Counted from the stretch's first letter, positions 37,391-45,634 are shown. The stretch is 48,399 nucleotides of DNA from an uncultured Bacteroidia bacterium (GCA_903927965.1 CAIYPA010000069.1:1-48399), one strand, 5' to 3'. Notes: a model not told the origin generated them from the sequence alone. A program made the numbers and translations.

Positions 37391-38041
37391 ATGAGCCGTT
37401 TGATTTCACCCTCCATATTGTCTGCCAACTTCAACAACCTGGGAAGGGATATCGAGATGATCAACCTGAGTGAAGCCGACTGGATCCATTTCGATGTGAT
37501 GGATGGCGTTTTTGTCCCAAATATATCGTTTGGATTGCCTGTGATACAGCATGTTAAAAAGGTAGCGACCAAACCGCTCGATGTCCATCTGATGATCGTC
37601 AATCCTGACCATTTTATCAAACCGTTCAGGGATTCGGGGGCAGATATCCTTACGGTCCATTACGAAGCTTGTACCCATCTTCACCGGACAATCGGGGCAA
37701 TTCACCAGGAAGGGATGAAAGCCGGGGTTTGCCTGAATCCGCATACGCCTGTTCTTTTATTGGAAGATATCATCAACGACCTGGACCTTGTTCTGCTAAT
37801 GTCGGTCAACCCGGGGTTCGGTGGCCAGAAATTCATCCTGAACACCTATCAAAAAGTGATGAGGTTAAAACGTTTAATTATTGAAAAACAAGCAAATACC
37901 CTAATAGAGATTGATGGTGGGGTCAATTTTGAAACCGGTAAATTGCTTTTTGAATCAGGGGCAGATGTGTTAGTAGCCGGGAGTTTTGTTTTTGGGTCGA
38001 ATGATCCGTTAAGGACGATAAAGGATTTGAAGATGGTTTGA
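37391..38041 (+). CDS. rpe: Ribulose-phosphate 3-epimerase
   Basis: Interconverts ribulose 5-phosphate and xylulose 5-phosphate in the pentose phosphate pathway. The 216-residue TIM barrel has the standard start SPSILSANFNNL, the metal ligands in WIHFDVMDGVFVPN, then HLMIVNP, SVNPGFGGQKFI (phosphate region) and IEIDGGVN with the catalytic Asp. Length and motifs are complete. It is transcribed alone from its own promoter. GAAAT repeats and a GCCAG repeat follow before tmRNA. Confidence 0.97.
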   Translation: MSRLISPSILSANFNNLGRDIEMINLSEADWIHFDVMDGVFVPNISFGLPVIQHVKKVATKPLDVHLMIVNPDHFIKPFRDSGADILTVHYEACTHLHRTIGAIHQEGMKAGVCLNPHTPVLLLEDIINDLDLVLLMSVNPGFGGQKFILNTYQKVMRLKRLIIEKQANTLIEIDGGVNFETGKLLFESGADVLVAGSFVFGSNDPLRTIKDLKMV

Positions 38042-38073
38042 GTTTCCGATGAGGATGTTTTAAGTAGGAATAA

Positions 38074-38101
38074 ATGGAAATGAATTGAAATAAATAGAAA
38101 T
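38074..38101 (+). repeat. Short phased GAAAT repeat after rpe
   Basis: Three units (tggaaatgaa, ttgaaataaa, tagaaatgc) at 10-base spacing, the smallest member of the family seen at 3821-3928. Confidence 0.6.
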
Positions 38102-38136
38102 GCTAATTCGGCGCATTCACAATTGTTGGTGAACAA

Positions 38137-38166
38137 TGCCAGCCACAAGATGCCAATTGCCAGATG
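38137..38166. repeat. GCCAG-type repeat upstream of tmRNA
   Basis: TGCCAGCCACAAGATGCCA and the following ATTGCCAGATGC belong to the family at 11071-11405 and 37188-37285. Confidence 0.6.
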
Positions 38167-38235
38167 CTATTCAATCACCTTCAAAATATATTTCATCAAA
38201 ATATCTTAGCACGAAAATTGTCATTGGAATTTGCG

Positions 38236-38243
38236 TATTTTTG
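38236..38243 (+). promoter_or_regulatory. -7 box for the tmRNA gene
   Basis: TATTTTTG (TAnnTTTG), 18 bases before the mature tmRNA 5' end; a TTG lies at 38218-38220. Confidence 0.5.
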
Positions 38244-38260
38244 CACCGCACACCTATTAT

Positions 38261-38652
38261 GGGGCTGACCGGTATTGACAGCGGGCAGAAGAGGTGCGTA
38301 AGCATGTCGGGCATTGGACGTTGGCCCGTAAATCTCAATATCCGAACAATTAATTGGCGAAAATAATTTTGCTCTTGCCGCTTAATCGAATCAAGTAGAT
38401 TACGCTAATCCGGCATTAGATGCTGGAGTGGGACATTTCCCGGGTGCTGTTGTTCCGAAGCGGCCCGATCAGGAAGTGCAGTAATATCGGAGATAGTCGG
38501 TCGGAGGCCCTGGTTGGCCGGCGAAACAAAGGGGATAAGGTGAAGATCGGTGGCCTTGATCCATTCTTCACACGAAAACCAAGTCTTGGATAAACATGTA
38601 GAAAGCGTATTGCTTCCTCGTTTGGACCGGGGTTCGACTCCCCGCAGCTCCA
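38261..38652 (+). ncRNA. ssrA: Transfer-messenger RNA (tmRNA)
   Basis: Rescues stalled ribosomes by acting first as alanyl-tRNA, then as mRNA for a degradation tag, with SmpB. The 5' end GGGGCTGACCGG and the 3' end GGTTCGACTCCCCGCAGCTCC form the tRNA-like part: the acceptor GGGGCTG (38261-38267) pairs with CAGCTCC (38645-38651), with one G-U, and A38652 is the discriminator. The T-arm sequence GGTTCGACTCC is intact. The tag frame 38356-38385 encodes GENNFALAA then TAA, very close to Bacteroidota tags. CCA is not encoded (ACT follows), so it must be added after processing. Length about 392 bases is normal. Confidence 0.96.
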
Positions 38653-38655
38653 CTG

Positions 38656-38700
38656 AAAAAAATCTGATTATTGATAGTCAATCAATAATCAGATTTTTTT
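38656..38700 (+). terminator. Intrinsic terminator of tmRNA
   Basis: A perfect 20-base stem (38656-38675 with 38681-38700) around a five-base loop AGTCA; the descending arm ends in seven Ts. Confidence 0.9.
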
Positions 38701-38730
38701 ATTTTTACACAGTGAAACAACTTCAAATTT

Positions 38731-39096
38731 ATGAATACTGATTATAAATCTGTTGATAAGTACATCAAAACTTTTCCAGAAAATATTCAGATCCTCCTGG
38801 AGAAAGTACGAATAACCATTACTGAAAAAGCCCCTGATGCCGTTGAAAGTATCGCTTATGGAATGCCTGCATACAAAACAAATGGCAAACCATTGGTTTA
38901 TTTCGCAGGTTTTAACAAGCATATTGGTTTTTATGCGACCCCTAGGGGACATGTTGAATTTTCAAACGAACTTTCAAATTACAAACAGGGAAAAGGTTCC
39001 GTTCAGTTCCCACTTGACAAGCCTATTCCGTTTGACCTAATAGGAAGAATTGTGGAATTCAGAGTTAAAGAAAATATTTCAAAAATTAAAAAATGA
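38731..39096 (+). CDS. DUF1801 / YdhG-like protein
   Basis: A 121-residue protein of the DUF1801 (YdhG/YjbR-CyaY-like) fold. Recognisable segments are VDKYIKTFPENIQILLEKVR, AYGMPAYKTNGKPLVYFAGF and HIGFYATPRG. Members are small cytoplasmic proteins, some proposed to bind iron, but without a firm role. It overlaps the next gene by 4 bases (ATGA), so the two are translated together. Its start is close behind the tmRNA terminator, and no clear promoter box separates them. Confidence 0.85.
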   Translation: MNTDYKSVDKYIKTFPENIQILLEKVRITITEKAPDAVESIAYGMPAYKTNGKPLVYFAGFNKHIGFYATPRGHVEFSNELSNYKQGKGSVQFPLDKPIPFDLIGRIVEFRVKENISKIKK

Positions 39097-39434
39097 TGGA
39101 AAAGCTTATTTCTTGTTGTGGTCTCGATTGTGTTACCTGTGATGCAAGGATTGCCACGTTAGCTGATGATGACGTGTTGCGCGCTCAGACGGCAGAGAAA
39201 TGGAAAGTGCAATTCAGTCCTGACATTGTACCCGAAATGATCAATTGCACTGGATGCCGTGAAGCCGGGGTCAAATTTGCCCATTGCAGTCAGTGCGAGA
39301 TTCGGAACTGCGTCCATTCAAAAGGTTATGAAACCTGTGCAGATTGTGCAGAACTAGAAAGCTGTTCGATTGTGGGGAACGTCCACCAATTTGTTCCTGA
39401 GGCACTTGGAAATCTGAAATCGTTAATTGCTTAG
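39093..39434 (+). CDS. DUF3795 cysteine-rich protein
   Basis: A 113-residue protein with fourteen cysteines in DUF3795 spacing: CCGLDCVTCDA, then CTGC, HCSQCEIRNC and CADCAELESC. Such a pattern suggests metal binding (zinc or iron-sulfur), but the role is unknown. It overlaps the DUF1801 gene by 4 bases. Two adjacent ATG codons (39093, 39096) are possible starts. The pairing of a possible iron-binding protein with a cysteine-rich protein is suggestive only. Confidence 0.88.
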   Translation: MMEKLISCCGLDCVTCDARIATLADDDVLRAQTAEKWKVQFSPDIVPEMINCTGCREAGVKFAHCSQCEIRNCVHSKGYETCADCAELESCSIVGNVHQFVPEALGNLKSLIA

Positions 39435-39527
39435 GCTCTTCCTTCTGCAATTCATTTTCAACTCATTGAGCAATTGGCTTTCGGAAGGGAGGCAGAGCTG
39501 GTACTGGCTCGCTAGTCGGCAAATTTA

Positions 39528-39557
39528 GTGATAGCCTCACTTGAAGTGAGACTATCA
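39528..39557. terminator. Hairpin between convergent genes
   Basis: GTGATAG-C-CTCACTT (39528-39542) mirrors AAGTGAG-A-CTATCAC (to 39557), with one mismatch. It lies between the convergent DUF3795 and pyrophosphohydrolase genes, but lacks a strong T-run, so termination is inferred. Confidence 0.5.
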
Positions 39558-39563
39558 CCATCA

Positions 39564-39923
39564 TTAACTTAAGCCTGTGTTTCCCTCATAATTGTCCCGA
39601 ATATGTTCCATTACTCCGTTTTCGTCAGGTTTGCCCCATTTCCGCGATTTGTTGATTTCCATTTTTTCAACGATAGCGTTTAGAATGTTAGTGGCCGAAA
39701 GCCCCTCTTTTCTCGCAGCATCGAGCAGCAGGATAAAGCAATCGGCAAACTCATGGTTCACATCATTATTTTTTACAGATTCAGATGGTGCTTGCTCAAT
39801 TGCGTGAATCAGTTCTGCAACTTCCTTTTGCAGGTGGTGCAATTTGCTGATGCTGTTCTGATGGGAAAATGTTGATTCAGACCACTGTCCTATTTCATTG
39901 ATCAATTTTTGCAACTCGTTCAT
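39564..39923 (-). CDS. MazG-like dATP/dGTP pyrophosphohydrolase (DUF550 type)
   Basis: A 119-residue all-helical protein. HHLQKEVAELIHAIEQAP carries the ExxE pair, and NHEFADCFILLLDAARKEG carries the second acidic helix (ExxD) that binds magnesium in MazG-type NTP pyrophosphohydrolases. INKSRKWGKPDENGVMEHI is the typical C-terminal end of DUF550 proteins. Expected activity: hydrolysis of (d)NTPs to monophosphates, a house-cleaning role. It is monocistronic, convergent with the DUF3795 gene. Confidence 0.82.
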   Translation of the reverse strand: MNELQKLINEIGQWSESTFSHQNSISKLHHLQKEVAELIHAIEQAPSESVKNNDVNHEFADCFILLLDAARKEGLSATNILNAIVEKMEINKSRKWGKPDENGVMEHIRDNYEGNTGLS

Positions 39924-39985
39924 TGGTTCACTATAATTTGCTTTGTATAAATAAAAAAGAGCCTATCCAAAAAGTGAAAAATAAT

Positions 39986-40085
39986 TACCGCAAGGATCGC
40001 AAAGAAAATCGCAAAGTTCGCAAAAGACAATATTACAGATATATAACTTTGCGATCTTTGCGAAACCTTTGCGAACTTTGCGGTA
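39986..40085. repeat. CGCAAAG inverted repeat
   Basis: Left arm with four CGCAA(A)G words (39986-40025) and right arm with CTTTGCG words (40047-40085) form a long imperfect hairpin around a 20-base AT-rich loop, just past the cupin gene's stop. Confidence 0.85.
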
Positions 40086-40116
40086 AAAAGAACCTATAAA
40101 GACACCATTTTTTTTC

Positions 40117-40476
40117 TTATAGCACCACCTCGTCTTCAACCCGCCACGCAGGGTCAACAATGCAGAGGAATACCAGATCGACTTCTCCGGTATTTCTGAT
40201 GCATTGGGTTTGATTTGGCGGAATATAAACTGCCTGACCGGGATAGACCATTTTCGACTCGTCACCAATAAACATCAGCCCCTCCCCTTCAAGAATATAA
40301 TAAACTTCCGATGTCCTCAACTGATGCGAAAAAGAGGTAAGGCCCGGTTTCACTTTAGCATGGGCCAGACTGTAACGCAATTGCAGTTCGGCTTTGTCGG
40401 GATGCAGGAGTTCACGAAGGATGGTATTGTCTCCTGCAATGAACTCTATACAATCGTTTAAACCTTTGATAAACAT
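40117..40476 (-). CDS. Cupin-domain protein
   Basis: A 119-residue single-cupin protein. FSHQLRTSEVYYILEGEGLMFIG (about 49-71) is cupin motif 1, with His, Glu and Tyr positions; YPGQAVYIPPNQTQCIRNTG (about 81-100) is motif 2, where the usual His is replaced by Gln, so the metal site may be incomplete. The function is open: small metal-dependent enzymes, sugar isomerases and regulators share this fold. It is 4 bases from the DJ-1/PfpI gene upstream on the same strand and probably co-transcribed with it. Confidence 0.85.
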   Translation of the reverse strand: MFIKGLNDCIEFIAGDNTILRELLHPDKAELQLRYSLAHAKVKPGLTSFSHQLRTSEVYYILEGEGLMFIGDESKMVYPGQAVYIPPNQTQCIRNTGEVDLVFLCIVDPAWRVEDEVVL

Positions 40477-40480
40477 TCAA

Positions 40481-41056
40481 TTACAATTCGATTTTCGCAC
40501 CCATGATTTTTAGGAACTCCCTGATAAACGCAGGATGTGCAGGCCATGCAGGCGATGTGACCAGATTGCCATCGACATAGGCCGCATTGACAGGAATCGA
40601 CTGAAATTCAGCACCTGCCAAAGTCACTTCTGGACCAACTGCAGGATAGGCAGTTAATTTTCTTCCTTTAACAACTCCGGCGGCAGTCAGTATCTGTATC
40701 CCATGACAAATGGCAGCAACCGGCTTGTCAGCGGCAAAGAAATGCCGTACCATCTCCAATAAATCTTCGTTCAACCTTAAGTATTCAGGCGCCCTTCCCC
40801 CGGCAATCACCAATCCACTGTAATCGCTGGCAACAACATCTTTAAAACTGTAATTCAGGGCAAAGTTATGCCCCGGTTTTTCGGAGTAGGTCTGGTCACC
40901 TTCAAAATCATGGATCGCTGTTTTTACCGTGTCACCGGTTTTTTTGCCCGGACAAACTGCATGGACTTCATAACCAACCATTTCGAGCATCTGAAAAGGG
41001 ACCATCGTTTCATAGTCCTCTGTAAAATCACCAGTTAGAAATAATACTTTTTTCAT
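40481..41056 (-). CDS. DJ-1/PfpI-family protein
   Basis: A 191-residue protein of the class I glutamine-amidotransferase-like DJ-1/PfpI fold. [19 protein letters not shown] opens the first strand; [15 protein letters not shown] carries the conserved region before the nucleophile elbow AAICHG, with Cys117. Family members include deglycase/chaperones, glyoxalase III and proteases; the substrate cannot be inferred. It forms a two-gene unit with the cupin protein, pointing to a stress or small-metabolite detoxification role. Confidence 0.9.
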   Translation of the reverse strand: MKKVLFLTGDFTEDYETMVPFQMLEMVGYEVHAVCPGKKTGDTVKTAIHDFEGDQTYSEKPGHNFALNYSFKDVVASDYSGLVIAGGRAPEYLRLNEDLLEMVRHFFAADKPVAAICHGIQILTAAGVVKGRKLTAYPAVGPEVTLAGAEFQSIPVNAAYVDGNLVTSPAWPAHPAFIREFLKIMGAKIEL

Positions 41057-41190
41057 GTGTTTATAGAATTTGTTTGTGTAAACCTAATAAAAATCTCCCA
41101 TTTAACCACCCACTTTTATCTGGATTTTCTCAACAACTTCTTAACCAGATAACTACTATAAACTTGACACCACTCCGAAAAGACCTCTTC

Positions 41191-41285
41191 TGCCACGAAG
41201 ACACTAGGACACTAAGGATTCACTAAGGATATATTGCTGAAATTTAAGTCTTTGTGAAACCTTAGTGACTTAGAGTCTTAGTGGC
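41191..41285. repeat. CACTAAGG inverted repeat
   Basis: Two 33-base arms (41191-41223 and 41253-41285) are reverse complements with about five mismatches; they begin TGCCACGAAGACACTAGG and end CTTAGTGGCA. The element fills the 272-base gap between the AlkD and DJ-1 genes, in which I see no gene. Confidence 0.85.
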
Positions 41286-41328
41286 ATTTTTTGTTTTTAG
41301 CTTTTAGGAGTGGATTCAAACTTGTTTG

Positions 41329-42036
41329 TCAGCACCTTGCGGTTTTGCGTTTTTTGCCTAGCTGCCCATTGTCAATGGCTTTACCGATATACTCAGTTGC
41401 CAAAGGGACTTTACATGCAGTACCGTTCATATCGGCGGTGACCTTACCAATCTGATTTGCAATGGCAATTGACTTGTCGGTCAGCTCTTTGATGTAAGTA
41501 CCTATCGAAATGACAAATAGGTTCATGGTAAGTCGCACCCTGTTTTTTGAGTGATGTATTTCTTCGGCAACTTTGTCAAGTAGCTGACGATAAGCCTCGA
41601 TGTTCAAATCTTCATCTTTATTTACACCTGCATAACTCGCCAAAGTGGCCCACCCAACAGTTGCAATGTTCTCCTGATCGGATTGGATCCACTTCAGGCC
41701 CAAATCAAATCCATAAGCCGTTTCTGCTGCAACTCCTGGAACAGCATGGGCACTTAAATAGTACCAATAAGCTTTCTCAGCCCAATGGTCCAATTGTTCG
41801 GCTGTTATTTTGGTTTCGTCAGCCATCATTGCGGCAAGGTACATAGCATCTGAATTGCCCGTATCGTAAAGTGCCAGAGATAATTCGTGATTTTTCTTTG
41901 TCTTTTTGAGTATTGTTTTCAGGTCGGCTACCTTCACACCAAAAAATGGCTCCTTCGCCCCATGCCTCTGGAGCGTTTTTTTCGTCTGGGGATCCCCGAA
42001 TCTTTCAAGTTCCTTCAAAATTTCGTCTGCCGTCAT
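41329..42036 (-). CDS. AlkD-like DNA alkylation repair protein
   Basis: A 235-residue HEAT-like repeat protein of the DNA alkylation repair (AlkC/AlkD) superfamily. MTADEILKELERFGDPQTKK, RHGAKEPFFGVKVADLKTIL and AYWYYLSAHAVPGVAAETA are recognisable segments. AlkD glycosylases excise bulky or cationic N3/N7-alkyl purines without base flipping; other members of this superfamily have no known activity. An in-frame ATG at 42105 would add 23 hydrophobic residues, which does not fit a cytoplasmic repair protein, so the ATG at 42036 is chosen. The C-terminus ends in a basic stretch (GKKRKTARC). Confidence 0.82.
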   Translation of the reverse strand: MTADEILKELERFGDPQTKKTLQRHGAKEPFFGVKVADLKTILKKTKKNHELSLALYDTGNSDAMYLAAMMADETKITAEQLDHWAEKAYWYYLSAHAVPGVAAETAYGFDLGLKWIQSDQENIATVGWATLASYAGVNKDEDLNIEAYRQLLDKVAEEIHHSKNRVRLTMNLFVISIGTYIKELTDKSIAIANQIGKVTADMNGTACKVPLATEYIGKAIDNGQLGKKRKTARC

Positions 42037-42109
42037 GGATGTATTTTCTATTTGTTGTTGATGTATCAATGGATACGAAAATAGAAATAAAAGGATACAT
42101 TTCAATCAA

Positions 42110-43150
42110 TTAAAAACCCTTGATCGCCTTATATCTTCTTCCCCAGAATTTATAATAGGTAAGCGACGTATAGACCATCAATTTGTTGAACCAATTGTAC
42201 TTCAAAAGGAAATGCATGATTCTGTAACAGATCATCAGAAAGCCAAGGAAAAGCACAGACTGAAGAATCCATTCATAAAGAAACGGATTTATAGTTGCAA
42301 TCAGGACCGGGAAAAAATGGTTCACAGTTCCGACTAATCCCCATTGAAATAAAACGGTTAAGAGAACAATAAAACCATGTGCCGTTTCGATGGCTTTTTT
42401 AGGACAGGAGCCCATGCAGCGCATGCAACTCTCACAGGTGAGTTTCCAGAAAGGGCGGTCACCAACCATTTCGATCGCTTTTACAGGGCAATTTTTGATG
42501 CATACTCCGCAATTATCACAGGCCGAAGACGCATAATAGGTTTTGGCAAGGATAAATCGGGCCAAAAAATAGTAACCAAGCGCAACCGGGGCAATCGCAA
42601 TATCCTGAACGATTTCCCATAACGCAGGATAGCTTTTCTGTCCCGTCAATACTTTACCCGCATATTTTGAGACCTTTATTTTCATTTTCAGGTGTAGGTA
42701 GAGGACAGTCTTTTGATTCAATCCCGGATGAACGGAGATCCAGTTGGAAGGGAGGTCCACCGGCAACATCCCATTGATTGAATATCCTTTCAATTTAAGG
42801 AATAGCGCTGCCAAGTAAAAAGCGATTCCTGTCAATCCAGGCGTGATCCATTTGCCAATCAACATCCCTGCACGGGTGTTCATCAGGATAACATCGTTAC
42901 TCCCTTTGGGGAAATGGGTAAGAAAGCTAAGCATAACAGGTGGATAGTTGAACCCATGAATCGGCGAGACAAAAACGACCAAAGCATTGGCATCAGGAGG
43001 CCCTATCGGAAATTGGGTTATCAATGAAATATTAACCAATTGACATTCAATGCCTTTTTCATTTGCAATCTTTGAAACCCATGCAGCTACATTTCTGGAA
43101 TTGCCTGTTCCTGAAAAATAATACACTATGACTTTCTGATAGGCAATCAT
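42110..43150 (-). CDS. EFR1-type flavodoxin-ferredoxin membrane protein
   Basis: A 346-residue fusion. The N-terminal flavodoxin-like part begins VIVYYFSGTGNSRNVAAWV (FMN-binding loop SGTGN). A bacterial-type 2[4Fe-4S] ferredoxin lies at about 213-250 (CDNCGVCIKNCP and CESCMRCMGSCP). Hydrophobic helices occur near residues 110-125, 190-205 and 262-315, so it is probably anchored in the inner membrane. It is likely to pass electrons between a flavin and iron-sulfur clusters; the partner is unknown. The ATG at 43150 follows a GTG in the same frame. It is the last gene of a minus-strand operon with a DUF6544-like and a beta-barrel protein. Confidence 0.88.
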   Translation of the reverse strand: MIAYQKVIVYYFSGTGNSRNVAAWVSKIANEKGIECQLVNISLITQFPIGPPDANALVVFVSPIHGFNYPPVMLSFLTHFPKGSNDVILMNTRAGMLIGKWITPGLTGIAFYLAALFLKLKGYSINGMLPVDLPSNWISVHPGLNQKTVLYLHLKMKIKVSKYAGKVLTGQKSYPALWEIVQDIAIAPVALGYYFLARFILAKTYYASSACDNCGVCIKNCPVKAIEMVGDRPFWKLTCESCMRCMGSCPKKAIETAHGFIVLLTVLFQWGLVGTVNHFFPVLIATINPFLYEWILQSVLFLGFLMICYRIMHFLLKYNWFNKLMVYTSLTYYKFWGRRYKAIKGF

Positions 43151-43186
43151 CACTAATAATATTCAATAAATATCTATAATTAATTG

Positions 43187-43975
43187 TTATTCAGATACAT
43201 TATAAGATATTCCCGCCAAATTAAAGATTCCGTAAGTAAAATCTCCTTCAGGGTAATTCCAGATGGTTTCCCCATAAGTAGGGATTTTTCTGCCATCAAA
43301 ATTCCGGTAATCCCCGACCGGGGTTGACCATCTTGCTTTCCTCAACATATCATCATCCTTTAAAGCGGAACGGTCATCCGAAACAAAATTAATCAATTCC
43401 CCTTTCTCATTAAAATAAAGGATCGCCGATACTTTGTAGGGTCCATTTTCAAGGGTTACCTGACAGGAAAGGGGATCAATTTCTTTCCAGGAAAGGCGTT
43501 TATCCTGCAAATTCCCCGGTGCAAACAGGCACATATCGTTCAATAGGGTTACGGTCTCAGCTGTTGTCAGTTCCTCCCCTTTGATATCCACAACATTGAA
43601 CAGGTTTGCGACCCTGACTAAGAAGGTGGCCTGTTGGTTGGCGTAAATATGCAAAGCCTGAAACGGAACGAGCATCATATTTGCCTTCATCAGAAAGAGA
43701 CGGCTAAAGCTCCCGAAGAAATTGTATTGCACCGATTTGGCCAACATTGGAGCAGCACCCTTCTTTCGTATCATTTTGGCATCGAATTCAATACGCATAT
43801 TCTGGATCTTGCTTTTACCAACGGCATTTGTGTAAATCAGGTATTTCCGAACCGGCAATGGCAAGTGTTCAATATCCGACTCCGTAAGAAGTTCTTCCGG
43901 TGTCGGTTGTTGAAGGATTAGCTCCTCTTTAACTTTTGCATTAAATACTTTCGAAAGCGATTGGCGAAACATCAT
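43187..43975 (-). CDS. DUF6544-like conserved protein
   Basis: A 262-residue protein resembling DUF6544: LPLPVRKYLIYTNAVGKSKI near the start, a beta-rich middle (VQYNFFGSFSRLFLMKANMM) and the terminal GRKIPTYGETIWNYPEGDF. These proteins have a lipocalin/START-like appearance and no assigned function. No signal peptide is visible, though the N-terminus may start downstream of the annotated ATG. It lies 9 bases after the beta-barrel gene and 36 before the EFR1 gene, so the three are co-transcribed. Confidence 0.7.
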   Translation of the reverse strand: MMFRQSLSKVFNAKVKEELILQQPTPEELLTESDIEHLPLPVRKYLIYTNAVGKSKIQNMRIEFDAKMIRKKGAAPMLAKSVQYNFFGSFSRLFLMKANMMLVPFQALHIYANQQATFLVRVANLFNVVDIKGEELTTAETVTLLNDMCLFAPGNLQDKRLSWKEIDPLSCQVTLENGPYKVSAILYFNEKGELINFVSDDRSALKDDDMLRKARWSTPVGDYRNFDGRKIPTYGETIWNYPEGDFTYGIFNLAGISYNVSE

Positions 43976-43984
43976 CTAATCAGT

Positions 43985-44596
43985 TTAAAATAACACTTTG
44001 CTCCATAACCTGTAGCCCAACCTTAACACAGGGGCAAAATCGGTATTTGGGATATTGTAAATGGTGCCGTTAAAATGAACACTTTTGTCGGTACGAAGGT
44101 AAATATGGAGGCCGGGTTGGATATAAAAGTGACGGCCCAGAAAAAACTGATAACTGATACCACCCCCAAAATCGGTACTGTGGATGTTCTTTTCAACACC
44201 AGTCGCAACCTGTTCAATACCAAATGTATGCGATTCGATATAAGTATAAAGCTCAAGGTTTCGCCAGATGTTGTAACCTAGGAATAATCCGGGTGATGTT
44301 TTATAATACCTCTTAAAATCTGGGGAAGCGTTGACCAAACCTGCCGGTTCCGCATCATAATTTCCTCCGTTGATCACACTTACCCTTACCCTGAATTTGT
44401 TGTAACGGTAACCCAAACCAAAATGATAACCGCCTGACAAAAACATCGGGACAAGGCTTTCAACCTCAAAAGCTTGTTTCACTTCGTAATTACGGGGATT
44501 TGGTTTAAGGAAAGTTCCCTTGTCAGGACCGGTCTGCGCAACAACTGTTGAACCTAAAAATGCAACTAAAAGCAGAAATAAAATTTGTTTTTTCAC
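43985..44596 (-). CDS. Small outer-membrane beta-barrel protein
   Basis: A 203-residue exported protein (signal peptide 1-20, FLGSTVVAQ). The mature part alternates hydrophobic and polar residues in strands such as GGYHFGLGYRYNKFRVRVSV, GLFLGYNIWRNLELYTYIE and HFYIQPGLHIYLR, and it ends in a terminal Phe (RLWSKVLF), the BAM recognition pattern. About eight strands are expected. Ligand and function are unknown. It is the first gene of the operon with the DUF6544-like and EFR1 genes and lies 80 bases from the Crp-type regulator gene on the same strand. Confidence 0.8.
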   Translation of the reverse strand: MKKQILFLLLVAFLGSTVVAQTGPDKGTFLKPNPRNYEVKQAFEVESLVPMFLSGGYHFGLGYRYNKFRVRVSVINGGNYDAEPAGLVNASPDFKRYYKTSPGLFLGYNIWRNLELYTYIESHTFGIEQVATGVEKNIHSTDFGGGISYQFFLGRHFYIQPGLHIYLRTDKSVHFNGTIYNIPNTDFAPVLRLGYRLWSKVLF

Positions 44597-44676
44597 ATCA
44601 AACTGTTTTAAAATTAATGATGCAAAGATCGATTGCGGCGATGGTTAAACTTCTCCACATTTGTTACCAAATTTGG

Positions 44677-45258
44677 TTATTCAAAAAAATCCTTCCGAAT
44701 ACGACTTAACGATTTTGGGGCGATGCCCAAATAGTTGGCGATGTGATAAAGTGGGACACGCTGAAAGATTTCGGGGTATTTGTTCAATAAGTTTCCATAC
44801 CGCTCTTTTGCCGCAAGTACCTGTAAATCCATATTTTGCTGAACAATTCTTAGATAAGCCTGTTCCATCAGCAATCTCCCAAGCCGTTCAATTTTGGGTA
44901 TCCTGATGTATAAATCCATTAAAATATCCTGTTTCACAACCAAAAGCTCCGTCTTTTCGATGGCTTTAATGTTAATCTTTGAGGGTGAATTGTTTAACCG
45001 ACTCAGATTATTGGTGATCCAATCCTGATCAAAAGCAAAATCTGTCGTTACTTCGGTTCCATTTTCCAATGTTTTGTAGTAAATAAGGGTTCCATGATTA
45101 ACAAAACCTACAAAGTTGCAAATCTGCCCTTCAGTCAGGAAGAACTCATTCTTTTTCAGCGCTTTCAGTTCTATAGATTCACAAAACAGAGCTAATTCGG
45201 CATCTGTTACCGGGATAATGGCACTTATTGTATTTTTTACTTTTCTGAATTTGTCCAT
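44677..45258 (-). CDS. Crp/Fnr-family transcription regulator
   Basis: A 193-residue regulator with a cyclic-nucleotide-binding-like beta-roll (about 20-115; FFLTEGQICNFVGFVNHGTL) and a C-terminal helix-turn-helix (about 165-193; VPLYHIANYLGIAPKSLSRI). No Fnr-type cysteine cluster is present in the first 25 residues, so it is not an iron-sulfur oxygen sensor. This is the short class common in Bacteroidota. It precedes the beta-barrel/DUF6544/EFR1 operon by 80 bases on the same strand and is a natural candidate regulator for it. Confidence 0.9.
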   Translation of the reverse strand: MDKFRKVKNTISAIIPVTDAELALFCESIELKALKKNEFFLTEGQICNFVGFVNHGTLIYYKTLENGTEVTTDFAFDQDWITNNLSRLNNSPSKINIKAIEKTELLVVKQDILMDLYIRIPKIERLGRLLMEQAYLRIVQQNMDLQVLAAKERYGNLLNKYPEIFQRVPLYHIANYLGIAPKSLSRIRKDFFE

Positions 45259-45312
45259 AAATCGAAACGATAATTTGTTTCAGTTTCAACCAACAATTAG
45301 CAACCGTAAATT

Positions 45313-45627
45313 TTATGCTATTTTAATTAGTTGATGGCTTTGTAATTCAACGGATAAATTCACATGTGCTTTGAGGGCATCAAATACTCTTAAAATCGTC
45401 GAAAATCTCACATCCTTTGTATTGTTCTCAATTTTAGATATTTGTGCCTTTTGAACTCCAAGAAGAAGCCCGAGCTGCTCTTGAGTCATGTTTTGCTCGA
45501 TTCTTGCTTTCTTAATTATCTCGCCTATCACGTCAGCTCGTAGTTCAAAATCAAATCGCTCCCTATTGGCAGTACCAACTTTGCCAATGTACTTGTCTGT
45601 TAATTCTTCTAATGTATGTTTTTTCAT
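45313..45627 (-). CDS. higA: XRE-family antitoxin (HigA-like)
   Basis: A 104-residue protein with an XRE helix-turn-helix at about residues 35-90 (ARIEQNMTQEQLGLLLGVQK, AQISKIENN). It follows a RelE/HigB-like toxin gene by 7 bases on the same strand, the toxin-first order typical of HigBA. Expected roles are neutralising the toxin and repressing the operon. The N-terminal 30 residues (LEELTDKYIGKVGTANRERF) probably wrap the toxin. Confidence 0.88.
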   Translation of the reverse strand: MKKHTLEELTDKYIGKVGTANRERFDFELRADVIGEIIKKARIEQNMTQEQLGLLLGVQKAQISKIENNTKDVRFSTILRVFDALKAHVNLSVELQSHQLIKIA

Positions 45628-45634
45628 AACTTAC

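Noticed and set aside
39963-40268. Minus-strand frame running through the CGCAAAG hairpin into the cupin gene
   Set aside because: It is out of frame with the cupin, and its C-terminal part is only translated repeat.
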